Shown in pieces: positions 33,683 through 46,100 of a stretch of DNA of 64,000 nucleotides. A model generated the notes under the pieces. That model was not told the DNA's origin. It did no database searches and was given only the letters and a program-made list of their open reading frames with translations. The stretch covers positions 620,001-684,000 of the forward strand of contig BCIK01000003.1 in NCBI GenBank assembly GCA_039545295.1. Direction: 5' to 3'. Within the stretch, counting starts at the first letter, position 1. The number at the start of each line of letters is the position of its first letter. Made by a program: the position numbers and the translations under genes. This stretch comes from Udeniomyces pyricola. Its lineage: Eukaryota; Basidiomycota; Tremellomycetes; Cystofilobasidiales; Mrakiaceae.

Positions 33683-35007
33683 ATGGCCTCACCCAAAGAT
33701 ATCCACACCGTCGCTGACTGGAACGCCTCGCTTCGCGCCGCGACCGCCGCAGGCCAGACTGTCGTCGTCGATTTCCATGCAGTTTGGTGTGGTCCTTGCA
33801 AAGTACATATGATTACCCCCCCCTCCCTTTTGCTTCTTCCTTCAATACAGAAAGCCCTAATAACCTCATTATTTCCCTTGAATTGCTGACGCGAGATGAA
33901 ATTTTTTTCTCCTTCCTCGGGATGTAGACAATCGCTCCAGTGTATGCTCAGTTGGCGGCCAAGAATCCTCACGTCGTCTTTCTGCGCGTCGACGTCGATG
34001 AGATGAAACCCATAGCGGCAAAGTAGTCAGTAAACGACTTGCGCCTTCGTTGATCTCTTTTTCTCTTGCATTCTCGATCTCGTCGTGTGTGTGGTTTTTT
34101 TTTGACGTTGAGTTTTGTTGGTTTTCCTTGCTGCGTACACTTTCGGAAGCCAAATCGCAGCGATGCCGACGTTCCTGGCTATCAAAGCTGGTAAAGTGGT
34201 CGACACCATCAAAGGTGCCGATCCTGCCGGGATCAACCGACTCGTCAAGAGCCACGGAGGACCCAACCCACCTGTCCTTCCTCTCCCTGAGAAAGCAGAG
34301 GAGGCCAAGACGGCGGGCAACGCTGCGTTTAAGGAGAAGCGATGGGAAGAAGCTCTCGGTCGATACGAAGAAGCCCTCGAGATTGCGGTTGGTATCTGTT
34401 TTTTTTTTCTTGTTTTTTCTCTCTCCTTTTTTTTGTTCTGTTCTCTCTCTCTCTGTCTTCCTTCATCGTCTTCCGCAACTAGCAGCCTTTGCGTTTCTTC
34501 CATTCTTTCCGAAATAACCATATTCCGTCGAAAGCGTACCTGCAGCTGATGCTTGACTCCACCTACCCTTCCAATCCAATCCAGCCAACTTCTTCTATCC
34601 TACATCTCAACATTGCCCTTACCCACCTCAAACTCACCCCTCCTAACGGTCCCCAAGCTATCGAACACGCCCGTAAAGCCCTCGAACTCGATCCCAAATC
34701 CGGCAAGGCGTTCGCTCGACTCGGCGACGGCCTCGCTCTGGATGGAAGCAAGAAGGACGAGGCCAAAGAAGCGTACTCGAAAGCGCTTGTTCTCTTGGAA
34801 GGAGGTCTCATGAAGAGTGGTACGTTCTCAAGCCCGTGAGATCATTTACATCTTGATCTGTAACGAGAAGAAAAAGGGACGCAGAACACTCATCACATCG
34901 CCTGAATCCCTCCCCCCCCCCCCTTTTGTGTTTGTTTGTTTGTTTGTTTGTGGTTGTTGTTGTTCATGTCGTTTACAGAGGTCGAAAAGAAGCTTCAGGC
35001 ACTATAA
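33683..35007 (+). CDS. Thioredoxin domain fused to TPR repeats
   Basis: Five exons, 33683-33802, 33928-34025, 34150-34391, 34535-34819 and 34979-35007, join in phase to 257 residues. The thioredoxin fold is complete: [14 protein letters not shown] with the CGPC redox site (about residues 36-39), [10 protein letters not shown], and the cis-proline segment [12 protein letters not shown]. It is followed after a Pro-rich hinge by [32 protein letters not shown] and [20 protein letters not shown], which are TPR repeats like those of SGT/Sti1 co-chaperones. The C-terminal exon codes only EVEKKLQAL. Such fusions may bring a disulfide reductase to Hsp70 or Hsp90 clients; this role is inferred. The exon 3/4 acceptor is a little atypical. 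Confidence 0.85.
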
Positions 35008-35241
35008 TTTCAATGCTGCATTTTATTCATTTGTTCGAGTCTGTCATATTCTCGTGCTCATGCACGGGCTCAAATCCATGTTTACTGGATACGTGCCTCA
35101 TGTTTGAGTTCTGAGCTTAATCAATTCCACCTGCAAGTTTCCTTTTCTGTTTCCTGAGCATGCAAGCAACATAGATATCTGTGCAATATGCATGCCATAT
35201 GTATATGTATATACACACAAAGAAAACGCACCAGAGAGGAT

Positions 35242-37227
35242 CTACCAGTACTTTCTTATCCTGCAAACAAACAGCCCACTCACCCAGGCATCCTCCTGAC
35301 CTTTGACCAGTTTCCCTTCGAACCGAACGACTTTATCCTCGAGTTCCGCCGCCGCCGCCGTCGACGACAATGGTAATGATGATGATGATACTCGCGGACG
35401 AGTTGGATCTATATCATCCTCCTTCCTTGCGACTCGGACGCAAGGCATCTCTTCTTTGCCTTGGATATCTTCCACCACCGCTCTAATCCCCTTGCCTTCC
35501 CTTCCCCCACCTTCATTCCCATCCCTACCCCCTTCCCCATTAACGATCTCCAAGAACCTCTCAACGACGCCTTCACCTTGGTCTCTCGCGCTCGAACACG
35601 TCGAATAGACGAGGATCCCTCCCGGCTTGAGCAGCCGAAACCCGTTCTGGAGAAGCGCGAGTTGGAGCGATTGGAGTGAGTCTGGATGGAGTGGTGGTAA
35701 CGTCGACGTCTGGAGCGATCGGAGGAAAGCGGGTGGGAACGTGAACGAAACGGGTGGAGGGGTTGGGGAAGGTGGGTTGGAACGGTTGTTGGCGTCGGCG
35801 TCGTCGTTTTGGAGAGAAGGGGAAACGTTGGTGGAATTGAGGACGGACAATGATGATGTGGGAGAGGATGCAGAGGGTAACTCGGGGAGAGGAGAACGAG
35901 ACGACGAAGGTGATGGGGGACTGAGGTACTTGAGGATATGCGAAATTGAGCCTGAGCGTGATGGACCAGAGGGTAAGATGTTAAGCATTATGTAGCCGTT
36001 CTCTTGCCATGGAGAAAGAGAAGAACAAGGGCGGAAAAGTGACAAAAGGACGGGACAAACCATCATGAGTGCATTCGGCATCGACCAAAACTTTGTCATA
36101 TGGTAACCAAACTTGCCCCCTGCCATCCGATGGCTTCCCTCGTCTCTTATCAGCTTCCTCAAACCTCCGTGGGACACTGATAGTTGAACTTCGCTTGCCG
36201 TCCGTTGACCAAGTAACGATATCCCTCTCCCACGCTCCCCACTGCTCATCTTCCCTGACATCTCCCTCTCGCTCCCTATCCAGCCCGAGTCCCCACGCCT
36301 CCTTGGCTCGCCAGTAAAGGTTGAGCCTGCCAGCTCCTCGGTCGAATCCCCTACCATCCGCGACGAACAACCTCGTCTTACTGCCCCTCCCTAATCGGGT
36401 CAAAACCGCCTTGGTCACATGCATCCGATCCCGACTCAGATCAACGCCGGTAACGGTTCCCCTCCCTTGATCTGTCACTTCCGCACAGAGCGCGAGTTTT
36501 CCCCCGGGCGCACAGCAGAGATCGAGGACGGTATCCGAAGGCTCGAGGGAGAGTGCATGGACGGCTACAGCCGAACCCACATCGAGCGCTTGGAGTTGAC
36601 CCGACGCGTACAACGGAGAGACCGACATTCGAGTCGTCCCTGGAATCCGATAGAATTCGAGATGGGACGGAAGCCAAGGGATAGGAACTACTTGGGAGAC
36701 GTCGAGTGAGAAGGAAGACGCGATCTCGGCGCGAGAAGGACGGGGAAGGTCAGGACTGGGTGACGTTGGATGGACGAACCGCGTCGGCGTCAAGGGATTG
36801 GACACGGATTGGGAAGGGTCGGATTGTTCGAGAGCTTGGGTTTGGATAGAGGTGAGTAAGGTGGTGTAGAGCGTTGGGTCGAGGTTGTTTCGGTCGAGAA
36901 AGGAGAGGAATTCAGGGGGGAAAGGGGAAGGTGATAAAGACGAGGTGGAAGGGACTGATTTCATCGATGCGAGGGTGTCGGCATCTTCCTCGTAGGCAGA
37001 TGGAGGATCTCTTTGCACATTTGGCGAACTGAAAAATCAAAGAGATATGTTGGAAAAGAGAGAGAAGAGGTTGAAAGAGGGGGAGGTGAGAAGGGGGGGG
37101 GGGGAAGGTCAAGAAAGCGCTTGAAGGATGAGTTACCAAGACAACGTTGAAACCAGCTTCATGAAGAGTCCATGTCTTGTAGAAATCCTCGTACGCAATG
37201 AGTGATGGCCGTTGCTTACTTGGACAT
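35242..37227 (-). CDS. NOL1/NOP2/Sun-family RNA (cytosine-5) methyltransferase
   Basis: Four minus-strand exons, 37227-37220, 37175-37137, 37028-36061 and 35951-35242, join in phase to 574 residues. The core reads DVGSAVAVHALSLEPSDTVL, then DLCCAPGGK (SAM-binding motif I), TGVDLSRDRMH (motif II), KVLVDAECTHDGSISHI (motif IV with its Cys) and LLKPGGILVYSTCSSARDQG (motif VI with the catalytic Cys). In NSUN enzymes the motif VI Cys attacks C6 of cytosine and the motif IV Cys releases the product. Motif IV is usually D-x-P-C, so DAEC is unusual. Exon 1 holds only eight coding bases. The start is the only in-frame Met reached by phased splicing and is tentative. The RNA target (tRNA, rRNA or mitochondrial) cannot be told. 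Confidence 0.8.
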
Positions 37228-37966
37228 GGGACGATGTTGGTTGAGGACTGCAGGGAGTGTGATGGTTGCTCGCCGGATGAACGCGAGGGCAGTAACAGAC
37301 CGTCGGGGGAAAGCCCGTTGGAAAAACGACGCCTTGATGGGCGTAAGGCTGAGGATGAAAGCTGGAAGCAGAATGTTGAAGGAGCGATAAGAGTAGACCG
37401 CTAGGGTTGGTAACAAGGGAAGGGACTGGGATAGAAGGGCAGGAAAAGATTAATACGGTAAATGTATGATGAGACGAGGAGCAAGTCGGTTGGCTACTGT
37501 AACGCATATAATTACGTTGAGTGATCAGTCCTTGTCATCGAGCGCCGCGAATTTGGAACCCTGCCATCCAGCGCCTGCAGACAAGTCGGCCAAAGAAATT
37601 CTCATCATGCACGGGCACGCCCGGCAAGAATATATATATATATCATATTTGTTAGGCTAGGGGAAGCCGATCAAGATGTTCCTTGATTGTTGTATGTGAT
37701 CATAAGGAGAGGTAAAGAATCAGATCCTCACTAGTATATGCAGTCATGAGCTGCAGTCAATTGAAAACGTCTAATTGATTCTTCTCAGGATATCACACGT
37801 ACGTACTATCGCTGGTTCTTTTGCAGACTCTTTTTGATTTGAGAATCAAAAGAAACAACACCCAGATCAATCAGAGGAACCAACGCTAATTCTTCAACGT
37901 TGAATCACACTAATTAAGAGCTCTGACATACGTCCTCTGATCTGCTTTGTACGTCTCATCAATACA
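37228..37966. other. Intergenic region between the NSUN gene and the ATRIP-like gene
   Basis: It holds the upstream region of the NSUN gene and the 3' flank of the ATRIP-like gene, both on the minus strand. An open minus-strand frame at 37216-37416 (hydrophobic, Arg-rich) adjoins the start and could be an N-terminal extension, but lacks an ATG. The rest is AT-rich with a short TA run at about 37630-37641. No RNA gene was found. Confidence 0.45.
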
Positions 37967-40900
37967 TTAACCCTCTTCGTCGCTCGATGGAATCTCCACG
38001 ACGTCCATCAGCACCTTGCTCTTTTCAGCCTTTCTACTACTTCCCTTTCCCCTGGCGCCACCCCCGTCCTTCCAACTTCTCTCTTCTTCCGGCAGCCTCA
38101 CCTGCAGCTGCTCTCGATCGACATCCATGTTCGCCCCATCTTCAATGTGACCGCTAGTGACCTCCTCTGCCTCCTCTTTAATCCGGCCAATCTTGCCCCT
38201 TAACACTTTCCTCTCGGCTCTTCTTTTAAGCTCTGCCTCCTCGCCAAGCCTTCCAACACTCTCCAACGCTTGAGTGAGCGACCCGACTGCATCGTCGTCT
38301 CCATCGCTCTGCTCTCCGGCCTGGACAGTACCCTCCATCGGGTTTGACTGCTCTCTCCGAGGCCGTTCGACGACGACGACACCGAGAGATGGCGCTGCAA
38401 TCTCAATGACCATGTCGTCGTCCGCCGCAAAGACGGCATAGACAAGATCCCCTTCGGGTCCTTCAATAACCTGGTCGAAGATGTCTCGTGCGATTTCTAG
38501 CACGACAAGATACAGAGAAGGAGAACGAGTGATTTAGTTGATTTTTTCGTTGGACGAAAGTTTTGAAACCAGTCTGGGTCGAGATTCTAGCGGGTGGAAA
38601 TCAAAGTTTAGAGGGAGGGGTTTATTTCTTTAGGGGGGGGGGGGCTTACCTCCAGCTCTTTCCAATTCGCCTTCCCAATATTCACCTTCCGTCTCGCCAG
38701 ACCGTTTTCCAAGCTCGACGTTCCCACCCGAGCTCAGTGCAATCAGATCGATGCCGTCCTCCCCAGCGAACAGACTATCGAGATCAGGAACGTCCGCGTA
38801 ACAGATCCGACCGAACGCGACCATGAAATGTTCAAACGCCAGGGCAAACTCGGTCTTGCTCGCCGAGGCTCGACGGAGGACTTCGGCGAGATCGACAAGG
38901 GGTTGCGGGTGGAGCTGAGAGGCGGGTCGGTTGAGGAGGGTGTCGTTAGTACCGTCGGGTCGATCGGATGGAGATAGAGGTGAGGTCAGGAGAGAAAGAA
39001 GGGAAAGGATTGATGATAGTAACGTGATCGATCTAAGTTGGGAGGAGGGAGAGGGTATGAAGGAGGGAACGAGTTCGTTGGTCATGCGAGAGGTGGACGT
39101 AAGATGAGTAATCTGCTCCCACTCGCTTGTCAAGAAGCTATCCCACGAGAACTCCTTAAGACACACCTTGATACCAACTCGGCGGTTGGTTGAACCCCCC
39201 AGATAATGGCCGAGAGTCGCTCCAGGCAGATGATGAGAGTGGGTATGACCGATCGACTTTGACCAAGAACGATGATCGCCTCGGCTTGGTGAATGTCACA
39301 GAGCGAACGAAAGAAAGTGATGATGTCGAGAGAAAGAGTGAGCGTTTGTTCTGACGAGGCAAGTGGATGTGGATCCCGAAGATAGCGACAGAGCTGTTCG
39401 AGAAGGGGGATTCGCGTTGGATCTCCGGGGATTGTGGAGGACTCGAGGTCGGGGAAAGAAAGGAGTGGGGTGAAGAGCGAATCGTCTGAAGCGTTGTTCT
39501 AGTCAGCTAAATACAATCCAGGTCATGGTCGCCCAAGCTTGACGAGATTGGTTCAACGTGGACACGAAGACGTACGAAGGGCGAGAAGATTGATTATTCG
39601 GACCACCTGAAGCACTGCCAGTGAATGCTGAGCTTGCGACAAGGCTACAGAGAGCAGTTTTGGAAGAAGAACAATAGCCGAGAGCACGTCGACATCTCCT
39701 TCTTCAGCTTCCCATACGCACACCTCGAGCACATCCAACAAGCTCTTCAGTACATCCTGCTTCTCTCTTCTTTCGCGTTCCTGCTCCGATATTTCGTTCA
39801 TCCCATTGCCGCCAAAGACAGCCGTCGCAACGCTGGGATCGACGAGCTTTTCGCGCTCGCGGCCTTTACCCTTGTGATCGGGAGGCGAGGGTATGGGCAA
39901 GTCGGTGTTCTTGATCGAGGTGAGAAGAGGTATGAATTCAGGTGAATGGAGCATGACGAGGGAAATCCGTGGGAGGTGAAGACTCAGAGAGTGAAGAAGC
40001 TTGAGGGCCTGTGTGAGTGGTGACCGCTGAAGGATCGGAGTATGCGTTCCGAGTCGGAAGATGAGTTTTCGTGTCCCAACAGTGCAGGAAATGAGAGAAC
40101 GTCAAGACAACCATACGTACCATACCGGTCTTGGAGAATACTCGTGCGACGCCGATGAGTCCCGTTACAACCTCGCTGAGGGGATCTTGGCCATTCGCTT
40201 CTTCGCCTTGTGCACCAGTCACACTCGCCGTATCGCCGCCGAGACCGGCCAAGATTTGGGAGCATCCCCGCATATGGTCCGATCGATTTCTCGTAGAAGC
40301 TGTCGATGGAAGTGGAGCGAGAACCACTTGGATTGAGGGTGTGCTGGGTATGGTGCTAGAATTTTTGTTTTGAGAACCTTGGTCTTGAGACTCGTCAAGT
40401 GAGTCTGCAGAAGCTTCTGCACCGACTTGGACCGATACTGTAGAGGGGGATGCCGTGGTATAGAAGTGATGCGAGAATACGATGGACAACAGCTGATGGA
40501 ATGTAGAACCCGAGCCGAAAAAAAAGGACAGAGCGAAGTTCTCAATGGGGTGATGAGGAGAATTTTACGCTGTTCCTGAAGGAGTATAGGCGACAGACAT
40601 ACCACCTCTTTCTCGTCGATCGGCCAGACATCCTCTTCCTCCTCTTGACCATCATCTTCACAGTCACCCATGCTGCTCTCAAACTCTTCCTCTCTTTCAG
40701 GATAGCTCGCTCCGCCTTCTTCCCGGACGGGGCTGATGTCCCTAGCACCAATGCCGTCGACGTCCAAATCGACCCTTCTCCTCTTTTCTCCCCTCCTTCC
40801 TGGAGTGATGCTGGCAGATCGAACGGGTTGCTGTTGTTGTTTCATAGGGGATCGAATCATCGAGCGTCGACCAGGAGAAAGCAGCGTGTTACCAGAAGTC

Positions 40901-42832
40901 GTGCGGGCAAAGACGTTTTGAGCCGAAGTCGACCTCGCAAAGGGCGCATTTTGGGCCGAGATCGAGCGAGAAAAAGTTCCCTGACGAGCAGGAGCTTTAT
41001 GCGATGGAACCATAGGAGGTGGTAGCGATGGTTGTGGCTGGAGTGGCGCTGGAACATGTACAGATGCATGGTCAAACGAATAGTCTTCAAACTGTTGAGC
41101 GTCATAGTTCTCGTTATAGGCCGGTTGCTGGCTTGGGCGAGTCGAGATCGCTCGAGAGGTATCTCTTGCTTGGGAAGGATGAGACTGCGATGGAGCAAAA
41201 GAGTTTTGAAAGGCAGAGAACTTTGGGACTGGTGGTTTGAGTACTACAGAGTCGTCAATCGGTCAAGACAGATTAGTGTCCAACCGATGTGACTTGATGA
41301 TCCAGAGGTGATATACTCGACCGAAGATTTACCTCTGTCCATTTCGCTCTCTTTGCCCTTCTTTGTCATTCCTGCCTGGCTTCCGCCCGTCATATTGTCT
41401 CCTAGCCTAGACGACTTTCTTCCCAGCGGGCCGGGTGTCTGCTGAAACTGGCTGTACTGGGATTGGGTGGCGCCGTGGTATTGCGAGTTTTGCTGAGTTC
41501 GATTTGATGGACGGTGGGTGGATGACGGCACAAACTGAGGTCGACGAGCAGAATATGTTGCTGCATTGTGGTTCTGAAGAGGTCAAATATATGGTCTCAA
41601 TCCAAGGAGCAGTCTTGCAGATGCACAAACAACGGAGGTCAAGTCGCCACTTACGTCGAGCGTGTTCTTAACCCGCTTGGATTCGTCCTCCAGTCGCCGC
41701 TCCTCGTCCCTCTTGCGTCGTTTCTCAAGCTCGGCTGCATGTTGAGAATTGATCCGTTGAAGGGCTTGTGCAGCTTTCTCTTTTTCCTGCAAGACGCAAT
41801 CGATGCGTGTAGTGTGTGCAAGAGTATACAGTACGAGGTCAGCAATCAGCTCTGGCACCTCGTCCGACCCGCATCATCCTGGTCAAGATGGACAAACCTC
41901 CGCTATCGAGCGCCTGAGCATACTCGACTCGCCCTTGGCCATGAGTGCAGCTTCTTTTTGATCTTTCAATTCGCGAGCGAGAGCCTATCGACACGGTCAG
42001 CATACATATAAACCAGTAAAGAAAAGGAGGCGAAAGGGTACGTTTGTCAATCGGTGATGCATATTGTTTTGAATGCCGGTGTTGGAATCTTCTGGCCGAG
42101 CAGAAAATGTCTGATAAAAACCAAGGAAGAAGATCCACTGACGTCGTTCCTGCGCTTGAGCTCTTTAAGTTCCTGCTCGGCTGCATTCGTCATCTGCTGT
42201 TGGCGTTGTCCAATCTGGCCACCATCTGAGAGGCCGCGGGTCGGTTGTTGACGCGGGATACTACTACCCCTAGATGCTGACCGAGAGTGCTCTTGATCCT
42301 TAGGGGGCTCGTCCACGTTCATCTCGCTGTTGGTATTGATGCTAGCGCGCCGAGCCGGCTCCTGCTTGACGGCGTGCGGATCTAGGCGAGGTGGAACGAA
42401 GTAATCGCCAGTATCGCTGACTCGGACACCATCTTCAGCCCAATACTGAGCATTGTCCACTTGTGAAGCATCAAGGATCGAAGGTGGACGTGAGTTTGGT
42501 CGGGACCCGAAATGAGGACCGATTCTACCTCGCGCGGGGGGTTCTATCTTGACGCGCTGGCTATGGACAGGGTTGGTATGGTTCAGAGTGCGGTTGAGCT
42601 CGGTAGACGTGGCGAAATTGGTCTGCAAGTAAGGGGAGACACGCGCCGCAGGGGAGGAGGTCGAGGAAGCTATCGACGCGTCGTTGTATGCAGGCTGGAG
42701 ACGACGAAGAGGTTGCGGGGGAGGGACCGAGGTTCGAGCTGGTTGCGTCGCAGGCCGGTCATAGCAGGAGAAGTCGATCTGACTTAGGTCGAGTGGAATG
42801 ATGCCAAACTCATCGTCATCGTCGTCGGACAT
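37967..42832 (-). CDS. Probable ATR-interacting checkpoint protein (ATRIP/Ddc2/UvsD-like)
   Basis: A long multi-exon gene. The first exons are 42832-42143 and 41984-41898, both phase 0, followed by an exon starting GAA AAA GAG near 41788. The N-terminus MSDDDDDEFGIIPLDLSQID is an acidic-hydrophobic patch like RPA-binding tips. A coiled coil follows: LARELKDQKEAALMAKGESS, MLRRSIAEEKEKAAQALQRI and KRRKRDEERRLEDESKRVKN. The GESSMLRRSI element resembles the conserved GE-x-x-x-[IL]R segment of Ddc2/Rad26. Then come Ser/Gln-rich sequence, a basic block ending SPGRRSMIRSP, and helical regions such as LLPKLLSVALSQAQHSLAVL and SLDIITFFRSLCDIHQAEAI. The C-terminus is acidic (EIPSSDEEG). ATRIP recruits ATR/Mec1 to RPA-coated DNA. 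The assignment rests on architecture more than on strong sequence identity, and most downstream exon borders are not fixed. Confidence 0.55.
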
Positions 42833-43159
42833 GGAAATGGCAGGCGGTCAGATGAGTGTGGCGGGGACGAGCGAAGGAGCGGATTGAAGGAGGGTCGAGT
42901 TCAGGCTGATCAAGGTCGTCGAGGTAGGACGTGTCATGTGGAGTGTCTGTCGCGTCAAGCCGAAGATGCGACGTTGACATGATCATGATGATCTGGTGAT
43001 CTGGATTCTGATCACGAGTCGATGTTTGACATTTGATAGTCAGTCACCTTCTACTATCAACTATCAACAGTTGATTACGCCCAACCGACAAACGTCTTAT
43101 AACCGGATCTTGCCTCTAATCGGTAGTCACCCCATCCCACCCCATCCCTTTCCGTTCTC
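42833..43159. promoter_or_regulatory. Divergent promoter, ATRIP-like gene / SEA4
   Basis: The two start codons face away across 327 bases. The region has a dense cluster of GATCATG/ATGATC words at 42979-43015 and repeated TGATAGT/ACTATCA words at 43033-43070, both inverted-repeat-like. These could be shared control sites for the pair. Confidence 0.5.
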
Positions 43160-46100
43160 ATGGACGACGCCAATAGGAAGGTCTTCTTCCTCTGGGACCC
43201 CTCGCCCGATAAAGAGTCCAGGTTCGTCGTCGCGTCTTCACGCATCGTCAAGCTCTTTGCCTGGGATTCAAAGGCAAGCATCTCCCTCTCATCTTCATCC
43301 CGCGCCATCCAGTCCCGTCTGCCAGAGAGCTTTAGATTCCCATGATATACCATGCTCATCCATCTCCTTGGATCTATCCGGTCCACTTGAGCCCGTCTTT
43401 AGATCCGGCAAGCACTCGAACTCAATTCCAAAGGCGATCTCAACGACGTCCGAGCCCTCGCCTGGTCGCCCAACGCCGCGTCTCAACCTTCTTCTTCTCC
43501 ACTACTTGCCGCTGGTACTGCCAATGGAGTCATCTCGTTGATCACATTCCCACCGCCACATATCACATCCGCCCGCCCACCGTCCATCGTGTCTACCATC
43601 ACTCCGCCGCGATCACGAACAACGACAGCCCTCGCATTCCAGCCTACGAATCGGGCTTCTGAAAGTCTACATGCTGCCCAGCAACAGCAGCAACCACCTC
43701 CCCATCAACAACTCCTGGCTCAGGGCCTCACCAAGTTTGGCAGATCGGATGCGTGCGTCTGGATTTGGGACATCACCCGCAGTCAGACATTCTCACCTCA
43801 CGCGGCTGGCTTCTCTACGGCGACGACTCTGGTCGATCTCCAACCCCCGGACGATGCTACAACCCGACCAGTGCCACTCATGTCTCTCGTCCAGGCAGAT
43901 AGCGTTCTAGACCTCGCGTGGATGGAACCCTCGATCCTTGCAGTCTCCTCTCAACGACAGCACATCCGTCTCTTTGACATTCGATCGCCCTCCCAACTCC
44001 AGCCAGTCCTCACATTTGGCAGTAGCTCTTTGCCACATTCTCAAGATTCCCATCTTCCTTCGGCTGCCAAGAGCGCACCCCCTGCATCGCAGCGTCTCAT
44101 AGCGTCAGGCCTCAACCCGGACCCTTACTCAATCGATCGAATCGCTTCGTACGACGAGGGTCCCCCACTCAACTCGTCCGAGTTTCGATCTTCCTCGCTC
44201 CGTGATGGTATGGGCAAGGGCTCAGCCGCAGCAGGAGGAGAGCCAAGCGGCGGTCCCGTCAAGATTTGGGACAGACGAAGTCCAGCGAGAGAGGTGTTCC
44301 TCTTGTGTAATGGTCGGTTGGCTGGTGGAGGCGGTGGCGGCTTGCGGACTGGTGCTATCGGCATCAAGTGGGACCCTGAGAAGCAAGGTCGGCTCGCTGT
44401 GCTCGAGCGTGGGGGCGACCTTGGCATCTTTGATGTGCTTGACCCCTGGCAAGAGGGCGATGGAGAGGATGGAAGCAGTCGGTCAAGGCTGAACTATGAT
44501 CTTGTACTGGAAGGGGAACCGTCGCGAAGTGAGTTGAATGGACGTTCGAAAAGCACCGTCTCTCATCTCAGGGCATGCTGACTGTTGTTTCGTCACCGCC
44601 ATTCCTTTTAGTTCCATCTACATCCACTCCGTCTACCATCAGCTCCTTTGTCTTTGCTTACGACAGCGCATGTCCGCACCCTGCGAATCCACAGGCACAA
44701 CTTGCCACCTTCTCTGCCTCCCAAAGCGGGAGCATCGACCTCCCCACCATTCCCATCAGACACCCAGTACGTATGCTCCAGAAAATGTTTTTTTGTCAAG
44801 ACTGGACAAGACTCGAAATTGACCAGTCTCGTCCGAGCATATTAGATCGCTCTCTCCCAAGATTCGACTCTCCTTTACGGGTCTCACGTCTCATTCATCT
44901 CTCCCGTACTGCCGCCTCTCGCAAACCCGGTCAACCCAAACCAATCGCAACAAGCCACTTCCCAATCCCCCGTCTCCTCACCCGAAGCGTCGCCAAACCC
45001 TCGCATCTCAGATCTTCCTCTCCCCAATGGATCCGCTTTTCCTGCAGCGTCCGCCACCTCTCTACTACCGATCCGTCCGTCCGTGATCGAAAGTACCTCG
45101 CATGTCAGAGCACGCTCGCCGCTCGGAAGACAACCATGGACGGCCGCAAACGATACACCACCGACACCTTCGGCGGCGGCTGCCTCGTTGGAGGGGCTAC
45201 GTGCGGCAAAGGGCAAAGCACCTGTACACTTGAATCTTGACATCCGACCCAGGCAGGGGGACCACATCGAAAGGAGCGGGGATGACGGGCACAGGCTGAG
45301 CATTGTTCAAGGGTCGACCGCTGAGGGCAAAGCTGCGAGAGTTCTTGGGAGGGACATTGGCGTTACGATGCTCAATCGCGCAAAGGCAGGCTATGGTCTG
45401 GATGACGTAAGTTGACCTTGGCCTGTTTCTCTTTTCGGGGATGGCTGAATCCATATATCTAGACTGATCGATTGTGTATATGTCGCCGGCTGTAGTTTGA
45501 ACGGAACGCCATTCTCGCTGAACAAGCCGGAGATGTCCCATTGGCCGCGCTTTGGAGATGGTTCACAAGTTCGTCCTCATTCCTGTCCTCTCTCCCCCCC
45601 CCTCCCCTTCCTCTACCCACCTTCCCCTTGCCTTCCTGAAAACTGGGACCCGATCCATAGAACGCTATCTCAATGAATGCTAATATTGTCTTCCGCTGTA
45701 TTCATCCGGTCCCCTGACTATCAGACTATTCGGAGCGTTTCTCTCCGTCTCAGGCCAAAGCGAACGCATTCGACTTTTCCTTTCAAGGCGTGCACCAAAT
45801 CTTTGATGGATTTCCACCCTCAGCCTTTCTCTCGCTTTCTTCCGCTGCTGCTACCTCGGCCCTTCGATCGTCCTCTCCTGGTGCTACGCCCACTGACGCC
45901 GAATCTCTTCATGTCGGACGAGCCTTGACCCGACATGGCAAATCCAAGCCCCGCAATTCCTCGGGCTCACGATCTCGCCACGGCCATCATCACTCTAAGC
46001 ACTCGTCAGGCCATGCCCAGTCGCGCTCACCCTCAACGGGCCGAACACCAACGGGTCGCTCGCCTCATGTACCGGGTCATCCACCAACATCAGCCGAACA

